Below are positions 56,166 through 64,000 of a DNA stretch of 64,000 bases, piece by piece (position 1 is the first letter of the stretch; each line of letters starts with the position of its first letter). The notes beneath the pieces are model-generated. The model was not told where the DNA came from and did not search any database. It saw only the letters and a list, made by a program, of their open reading frames with translations. The DNA is taken from positions 240,698 to 304,697 of the forward strand of contig PYSS01000030.1 in assembly GCA_003049465.1 (NCBI GenBank), read 5' to 3'. The DNA is from Magnaporthiopsis rhizophila (lineage: Eukaryota > Ascomycota > Sordariomycetes > Magnaporthales > Magnaporthaceae). A program made the translations under genes and the position numbers.

Positions 56166-58546
56166 TTTTTATCCTTTCCAATATATTATTATCCTAATAT
56201 ATTTGTATTAGTTATTAATTATTATTATTAAAATTTTTGCCGGTTATTATTATTTTACCCGTGCCTTTTTTTCGGGTAAACCTTTTAATTTTTTGTTTGA
56301 AATGCCCTTTTCCGGTTCCCGATTGCCTTTATCGAGCAAACAAATCTGTTTATCCAGGTTTGTGCTTTTTTTTTATATGGATTTTGTATTCCGGTTTTTC
56401 GCATATCCAATATATAAAAATTCCTGCTATATATATTATAAAATATATTGGTAATAATTTAAAGGTTATTGCAAAATTTTTATAACCCATTTTTGCTATT
56501 TACCATTTCGGAAACTAATATTTCTGTTATAAATATTATACTGATCCTTTTTCCTTTTTTTATAAAAAAAAATTATGCTTTAATTTTTTAATTATATATT
56601 ATTTATAATTATTATACAAATATTTGGCCCAAAAAAGTTTATTATAATAGCCCATATTGGGGTTTATTTTTTCGTAATTTAACATGTATAATTGCGCTAA
56701 CCGCTGGTTCAGGTTCGGAATATTTTTGAATAATGCCCCATAATAAATAACCGATTAATTATCCTTTAATTAATTTAAAAGCTTTTTATTATCGTTTTGT
56801 GCTGGTTTTTTATGTATTAGACCATTAATAGGTTTGGGCTAGTCCTAAAACCACTGGTTTACCTTTAAAAACTTAAATAAGGTATATATTTTTTGTATTT
56901 TTTTTTTGGTTATAGGGGATTATTTTTTTATATCAATTAATTATTAACTAAATTTTTGCTGAAATTTTTTAAAATTGATAATATATTGTTTTTTGTTAGG
57001 TTTTTCGTTATTAGGGTTTATTTTTATAATTTTTCAAAATTTTATCAGGTTTAGCTTTTTTTTTTAGGTTTATAACAAATATATTTGGCCCAAAAATTAT
57101 TCCATTTTTGTATTTATATCTGGGTTTTTTTCAAAATTATTAACCAAGGTATCCGATACGCCCTTATTTTGGGTTAATTTTTTAAACTCCCTATTTTGTT
57201 TAACAAATTCTTTTATTATTAATATATAATTATTGCAATACCTGGTTTTTTTAAATTTTTTCAAAATTTAAACTGTTATATTATCCTTTTTTTCGGATAT
57301 TATAAGGTTAATAGTAATATTAGTTTCCTTTTTATTATTAATCCAAAATCGGCCAATTTATTGCATTATAGCAAACTATTGTTTAAAATAATACCTTATA
57401 GCATTTTTATCGGAGTAATGGATTATATAATTTTTATTAAAATAATAAGTTCAGTTAAATAATGCTTCGGAGCATAAGCTTTTTTTTTACCGCTTATTCA
57501 GCCGTTTTGGGTAAATTTGGGGTTATAAACTTGCGGCTTTTTAATGTATCTTTTTAATATAAAACGGCCGCTTATTGCTCTTTTTGCAGGCAATCCTTTT
57601 TAATATGCCCTTTTTTTTTATATTTGAAATATTTTCCATTTTTTGGGTTTTTGAACCTAACATGCTTCTGTTTTTTATATTGGTATATAATTCTTGCGCT
57701 AAAATTTATAGGTCCAAAATGCATATCATAAATTATAAATTATTATTATTTCGCCTTTTTCTGGTTAGTTTTGTTATTTTATATTATTAGCTTAGCTTAT
57801 TAAGCTTTTTTTTCAAAATATTATTTATATAATTTATTATTAATATAAATAGTTATAATAATATAATTAACAAAATTTTTAAATTGTTTTTGTTTAAATA
57901 ATTTATTTTTTATATTATTTTTTAACTTTTGATAAAGCTGGATTATTTTGGTATTTTTCGTCCAGTTAAATTTGTTAATCAGTTATTAAAATTTGGAAAT
58001 ATAGATTAATATAGGGCCTTTTTGCCAAAATTAAAGCAATTTTTTTTCAGCCACCCGTTTTTTGTCGATTTGTCCGAAAATTTTGGCAATTTTTTTTCCG
58101 AATTTTTCGAAATTGGCAAATATTAGCTTGGTTTTCTTTTTGGATTTATTATGCCCTTTTAAATAATCGAACTAAATAGGTTCGAACCAATCCTTAATTT
58201 TATTATCCAAATGCGTGGCTATATAAGCAATTTTTTGTTTTTCCCGCTGAAAATAGTTTCGATAAAATAAAAAATATTTTTTATATTCGGTTAGAAACGT
58301 TTTAATTTTGCTTTTTTTCCTATTATACTTATCGGGCAAGGGGAATTTGTAAAATTTGACAGTAATGTGGGGCTCGGTTTAAATTCCTTTAAATTTTTCG
58401 ATTTTTGCAATAAATGCTTATATAGCTGCCAAAGGATTATTGTACAATTTGCTAATAATAATAATACTTTCGGGTTTTTTGTTAGCGATTAATATAATTA
58501 TTATTATTTGTAACCTCCGGTAAATACTAAACAAGATTAATTAAAA

Positions 58547-58757
58547 TGTTACAAATGGTTTTTTGCTTTTAGGGTAGGGTATATTAGGAAAGGTGTTAAG
58601 CAGTATGGTTTTTACAAGGTCGCTTTGTGCTGGAAACTGGAATGGTAATAAAGGTTTCGATTATTTGCCCAAAAGGGTGCCTTGGAGCTAATTTAGGTTG
58701 ATTAATGCCGAGGCCTTAGTTAAAACTATCTAATTAGGAAAAAAATCCTTGCCTTAT
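58547..58757 (-). repeat. Partial 5' LTR of gypsy copy B, interrupted by copy C
   Basis: It matches the corresponding part of the 3' LTR (ACAAATGGTT, GGTGTTAAGCAGTATGG, CTTGCCTTAT) and ends where TGTTAC of copy C begins at 58758. The five bases before that junction, CTTAT, are the expected target duplication. The other half should lie beyond 64000. Confidence 0.85.
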
Positions 58758-59236
58758 TGTTACAACCACAACTGGCAGGGGATGGAAGGGCTGGGGCTAA
58801 CCCCTAGCGGGACGCCTTTACCCCGCAGTTATACAAGCTATAGGCCGAATAACCAAGGCCAGAAGAAAATTACGTAACTAAGCATTTACTTAAGCACGGG
58901 TGATATAACTAATATGTTTGCTATACAATATAACAGATATAACAGATATAGCATAATAATATATTTGTTATATAATATAACAAATATAGCACAAATATAA
59001 TAAGGGAAATTACGGGTATATAAGGAAAGATTTTTATTGTATCAGATAATTTTTAATTAAGGTTTTGGCATTAGTTAACCTAAATTAGCTCCAAAATAAT
59101 CCCTTAAATAAGTAAAATACAAATAATTATTTTACCAAACTTCCAAATCACGTGCAAAACGACCTTGCACCCCAATACTGCTTAACACCGCCCCTAAATA
59201 CCCTACCCTAGGAGCAAAAAACTTATAATTGTAATA
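58758..59236 (+). repeat. 5' LTR of gypsy copy C
   Basis: It starts TGTTACAACCACAACTGGCA and ends GTAATA, 479 bp. Its right-hand 95 bp match fragment D. Its left half resembles copy A (GGCTGGGGCTAACCCC), and its middle differs from both A and B. Confidence 0.88.
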
Positions 59237-62200
59237 TTTTAACTGATCCTGTTCAGCATTTACCAGAGGTATAAATAATAAATAATTATATCAACCGCAG
59301 CTAAAAAAATCGAAACCGTTACCATCGATAATAAGGATTATAACAATTCTGCCACTGTTTTGAAAATTTTTATTAAAAAATTTAAAAAACTTAAAAAATA
59401 GCCCAAAATTATTCCGACCTATAAATTTCCCACCCCAAATAAATATAACAAAAAAAAAGCAAATTTAAAACCTTTTTTATAAAATACAAAAATTATTTCA
59501 AATTTTACCAGGATAATTTCCAAAACAATTATCAAAAAATAATTTATATTATTATTTGTTTTAATAACAAAATTAAAGACTGGTTTAAATTTATATAAGC
59601 CAATTATTTTAAAAAAAATAACAAATTAAGCAAATTTACCAAACTGATATTTGCAAATTTCGATAAGTTTGGCGAAAAAATTACCAAGGTGTTCGGGCAG
59701 GTGAACAAAAAAAAATAGCCGAAAAAAAGCTACTTTAGCTGCGTTAAAAAGGACCAGTATTTATTTATACCGCCAAATTCCAATAATTGGTTAATAAATT
59801 TAACTGGATAAAAAATACCAAAATATTTCAATTTTATCAAAAATTAAAAAATAATATAAAAAACAAACTGGTTAAGAAAAAAAAGCCCAAAAATTTTGTT
59901 AATTATATTATTAAAAGCATTTATATTAGTAATAGGCTATATAAATAATACCTGAAAAAAAAAGGTTTAATAACCCCAGCTAGCGCAATAAAATAATAAA
60001 ACAAACCAAAAAAAGCCAAATAATAATAATTTATTACGCATAAAATATACTCAAAACTAATAAATTTATTTATAAAAATTATATATTTTTAGTAATAAAA
60101 AAAACCGTACAGGAAACAAAAATATATTAAATAGCAAAATACCAAAAATAAAGGATATTTTAAATACAAATAAAAAGAATATATTAAAAAAAATTGTTCC
60201 CAAAAATAGTAGCTAATAATTATTTGATACGTAAATTAAGAAAATAACCTGTATCCAAAAGCTTTATTTAACTGGATATATTATTTCAATAATAAATATT
60301 ATATATATAAATCGGATAAAAATAAATTAGGCTAATACCCCTAGCAAAAGCTGGCCGTTACCCAATAAATCGATAAATCACAATTTTAAAAGGATAAAAC
60401 CAAAAATCAAAAAAAAAAAAGTTCAAAAAAAACAGAACAATTATATTGGTTTAACAAGGCACTAACAAATTTCAAATATAAAAAATCCATCCAAAACCTT
60501 ATTATAGCACTGTTAAAAAAATAAAATGCATTTCGATAGGCTTTATTAATATTTAAAAATTATTAACCCAAAAAAAAGTATCGGATATTTCGGTCAAAAA
60601 CAAAAAAGGAAATTTTAACCAAAAACCGCTTAAATAAATATATTTAACCAAAAGGCCGGAAAATAAAAATTTTAAATTGAGAAAATTTTGGATATCCGCA
60701 AAAAAGAACCCCAAAAAGTATAAAAAATAACGTATAAGCATAATAAGCGAAAAAAAAAAACATATACCACGCTTAAAAATAAGAACGGAGCATTTTACTA
60801 AAAGGTTTATACTTATACCCATAAAATACCGGTATATTTGTTATTCAAAATATAGCCTAATAATCCAAAAGGATCCGGAAATTACAAATTATATTATAAA
60901 ATGCTTATAATAAAAAATAACGGTTAATACCTGAATTAGGGCCGAAATAATCAAATTGTTACTTATTATAAGAAAAATATGCACCAAACACGGTATTAAA
61001 AAAATAATCCGTTTTTATATTAGCAAAACTATATAATTGATAAGGATTATAAAAATTTAGCAATAAATAACCCGGGGTATGCAAAAATTTTCTGGGCAAA
61101 ATATTTATACCATATTTATAATAATTATTTGCTTAAAAAGCTGAAAAACAATTAATTTTTAATAAAGAACAGTAAAAAGCCTCGAGGCCTGCCAAAATAA
61201 AAATAATAATTACCCAAATAGCAAATTATATTATACAACCATATCAAAAAAACAGCAATATTTGCCCCAGTACCCTATTATTTTATAATATATATAGCAG
61301 GGTTATTGCTGTATTATATTTATAAAAAACCAAAATGCAAATATTATGCCAAAAAAAAAGGCCAAAAATTAGCAAACTGGATAATTTTATTCCGGATACC
61401 AGTATAAGCCAAAAAATTAAGGTATTTTACCGGAATAAGGGCTTAATATAAACAAAAAAAAAACAAATCAAAAAATCCTAACAAAAATTATAACAAGCTA
61501 TTTATTTTATATCAAAAAAATAATTAAATAACAAAAATAATAATTGGTAATAATGGTTAATTGCAAATTTAACAGGAATTATATTGCATTAAAAATAATA
61601 ATAAGGTACAGCATACCGATATATTAAAAATAACAGTTATATAATTTCGGAACCGTAAAAAAAAACCAATTATTTATAATAATAAAATAATTAATTCAAA
61701 AATAAAATAATTTAGGTTCAAAATTACAGGAAAAATTTGTAAAATTACCCTAAATATTATAAATATAAACGGAAAGGACCTAATTTTGGGTTTCCCCTGG
61801 TTTAAGGAATTTAATCCCCTAATAAATTGGGTTTCGGAGGAAATTTAATGGAAAAAATTATTATCGGAAAGCAAAAAAGCCCAATAATTATAGGCCCCGA
61901 ACTATAAAAAACAAAAGCCAGATAAAATTGTTATAATAATAATAAAATTTGGCAATTAACCCTGGCAAATTATACTAATAAAATTATATTTATCAGGCAA
62001 TATTAACCTTAATAACAAAAAATCCCGAAAATAAAAAGCAGGTTATAAAAAAAATACTATTAAAACCGCGATTCAAAAAAAATGCAATTAAAAATAAAGG
62101 TTCGGAAACGAAAACATTAAAAAATCAAAACCAAAATTACGATCCGCCTAATAAATAAGCGCGCTAATATTTAAAAAATATTCCCAAAAAATACCATAAA

Positions 62201-62379
62201 TATTGAAAATTTTTCCAGAAAAACCTGGAAACCGTACTTCCAAAATATAGGCCGTTCGATTATAAAATTAAGCTTAAACCGGAAATATAATTTAATTATC
62301 AAAAATTATACCGGTTAAACCCCAAATAATAAAAATTATTACAAAAATAATTTGCGGAAAATTTACAAAAAGGTATTAT

Positions 62380-64000
62380 CCAATTTTCGGATTTTTCAAT
62401 AAAATACGGAATATTATTCGTTTTAAAAAAAAACAAAAAAAAACGGATATATATTAATTACCGTCCGTTAAATAAAATTATAATAAAAGATCGGTATTTT
62501 TTGCTTTTTATCGATAAATTACAAAATAAATTTAGAAAAACCAAATGGTTTATAATTTTGGATTTATATAAAATATACAGCTTGTTAAAAATTAAAAAAA
62601 AAAATAAGTAAAAAATTGCTTTCCAAATTCGGTTAAAAATATACGAATTGCTAATAATAATTTTTGAGCTTATTAATATATCAGCCATTTTTTAAAAAAT
62701 AATTAATTATATATTACGGAAATATTTAAATATTCATACATTTATTTACCTAAATAATATTTTGGTTTTTTCGAAAATATTAAAAAAATATAAAAAATAT
62801 ATGCATAAGGTTTTGCAAAAGCTATAAAGCGCAAAATTTTTAATCAAACCCGAAAAATGCATGTGGCATATACAGGAAATTATTTTTTTAGGATATATAA
62901 TTATGCCGGGTTAAATACAGATGGAACACAAAAAGGTACAGGCTGTAAAAAAATAGCCCAAACCGATTAATGCTAAAAAAATACAAGGCTTTTTGGGTTT
63001 TTTTAAACTTTTACTAACGATTTATCCGGGATTTTAACAAATTAGCCCTTTTATTTACAAATTTTACTAAAAATAACCACCAGTTCTATTGGGAAATACA
63101 AAAATAAAAGGCTTTTAATTTATTAAAAAAAGTTATAATATAAAAACTAATATTAGCTTTACCAAACCCAGATAAACCTTTTAAAATTAAAATTAATACA
63201 TCGAATTTTGCGATCGGGGTATAATTTAATCAAAAAAATAATAGCAAAAAATTGCACCTTTGCATTTTTTTATTATATAAATTTAATGGACCAAAACTGA
63301 ATTATCCAATCCATAACAAAAAATTTATAACTATTATTCGAATACTGGAAAAATAAAAGGTATATTTGTGCTAAACAAACCACCAGATTATAATTTATAC
63401 AAATTATAAAAATTTTACGCATTTTATTATTTGCCAAATACTAAACAAACGATAAATTCGGTAAAATTAATTTTCCAGGATTATAATTTACGGATCAAGT
63501 ACAAAAAAAGTTCGAAAAACGGACAAATAAATGCCCTAAACTGCTAACCGAATTATAAAAATAAGGTGCCGCCAAAAATATACACAATTTTAATATAAAA
63601 ACCAAACGGATTTTTGGTTTTAGCATAATAAATATTAATAAAAACCATACCTTAAAAAAAATAAACCCCCGAAAAAATCCAACAAATTTACAACCAAATA
63701 ACCCATAGTTACCAGAAAATAACCAAAACCTGGAAAAAATTGCAGCAGTATTACAGGTTTAAAAAAATCCAAATTATAATTAAAAAAATAATAAAGAATT
63801 GCAAAAATTGCGCCAAAAATAAGGCCAATAAGCATAAACTTTACGGATTATTTCAGCTTTTGCCAATATTTAGCAAAATATGGCAAAAAATTATAATAAA
63901 TTTTATAATTAAACTTTCCAAATTAAAAAAGCTATTAATAAATATCCAATATAATAATATTTTAATAATAATAAATAAGTTTACCAAATATATTTTATTT
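62380..64000 (+). pseudogene. Degenerate RT/RNase H/integrase of gypsy copy C
   Basis: The RT relic includes YINYRPLN (about 62450-62472), RYFLLFIDKL and the loop YLNNILVFSKILKKY (from 62747). A zinc-finger-like stretch with CKNCAKN precedes the integrase relic near 63800-63850. Frame breaks and stops throughout exclude a functional product. Confidence 0.8.

Larger units (their letters stand above)
51723..58757 (-). mobile_element. Ty3/gypsy LTR retrotransposon, copy B (minus strand, RIP-degraded)
   Basis: The 3' LTR is 51723-52172 and the visible part of the 5' LTR is 58547-58757, cut by copy C. On the minus strand the interior has the same order as copy A: protease-like relic (about 56165-56100), RT relic with YLNN (55091-55080), integrase core (open frame 53987-53709: IWQKITADFVIGLSKLKK, FTKYAIYLPFKK) and chromodomain relic (about 53075-52945). 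Every domain has stops. The segment 52200-52850 beyond the chromodomain is less AT-rich than the rest. Confidence 0.9.
58758..64000 (+). mobile_element. Ty3/gypsy LTR retrotransposon, copy C (truncated by window end)
   Basis: The 5' LTR is 58758-59236, followed by gag-like, protease-like (about 61551-61610), RT (YLNN at 62747-62758) and integrase (from about 63820: IFSKIWQKII, then FTKYIL at the window end) relics on the plus strand. It is inserted into the 5' LTR of copy B. It is as AT-rich and stop-filled as the other copies. The integrase C-terminus, chromodomain and 3' LTR should lie to the right. Confidence 0.9.

Overview
The window is nuclear DNA of a filamentous ascomycete, most likely a Sordariomycete. 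Genes carry many short GT-AG introns, and the families are typical of these moulds: eIF3e, mL49, a Swi1-type ARID protein, an EVE/THYN1 protein, an Ams1-type alpha-mannosidase, a Dal5-like transporter and a GH115 alpha-glucuronidase. A large block has the AT-rich, stop-riddled look of repeat-induced point mutation (RIP). The species cannot be named from the sequence. Exon maps were assembled by hand from splice sites, reading phase and family resemblance; no database search was run.

Layout. Positions 1-41,990 are a gene-bearing, GC-rich arm. In order: a weak small ORF (177-581, -); a small protein with an N-myristoylation-type start (841-1677, +); a secreted GH16 glucanase with an apparent one-base frameshift (2763-4139, +); eIF3e (4940-6370, -), divergent from mitochondrial ribosomal protein mL49 (6897-7474, +); a Swi1-like ARID subunit with 28 consecutive glutamines (8272-11949, -); about 5 kb with no convincing gene; tRNA-Cys(GCA) (17066-17136, +); an EVE-domain protein (17280-18328, -); a GH38 alpha-mannosidase (18778-22590, -), divergent from an ACS/Dal5-type MFS permease (23301-25241, +); a 12-exon GH115 alpha-glucuronidase with a 5-nt microexon (25768-29680, +); a small Q/P-rich ORF; a decayed transposase tail near 31.1-31.5 kb; and an 8-exon, about 1739-residue NO VEIN-like protein (32867-38685, -) that joins an HSP90-like (GHKL) ATPase domain to a C-terminal nuclease-like domain. 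The last 3.5 kb before the AT-rich block hold no recognised gene but contain a 148-bp near-perfect palindrome.

Positions 42,000-64,000 are a nested transposon graveyard. A Fot1/pogo-type DNA transposon (42206-51308, TA target duplication, about 29-bp inverted ends) was hit by a complete Ty3/gypsy retrotransposon, copy A (42308-49584, 455/456-bp LTRs, 5-bp CCTTT duplication). To its right an older LTR fragment (51627-51722) is split by copy B (51723-58757, minus strand). Copy B's own 5' LTR is split by copy C (58758 to the window end, plus strand). All three gypsy copies are full of stops and share the same damaged reverse-transcriptase motif.

Genes working together. eIF3e and mL49 are housekeeping translation genes on a shared divergent promoter. 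The alpha-mannosidase, permease and GH115 gene form a loose carbohydrate-related neighbourhood, but only the GH115/permease adjacency suggests a joint role, and that is inference. The NO VEIN-like gene at the edge of the RIP block is the least explained gene here and the best candidate for an uncharacterised system.
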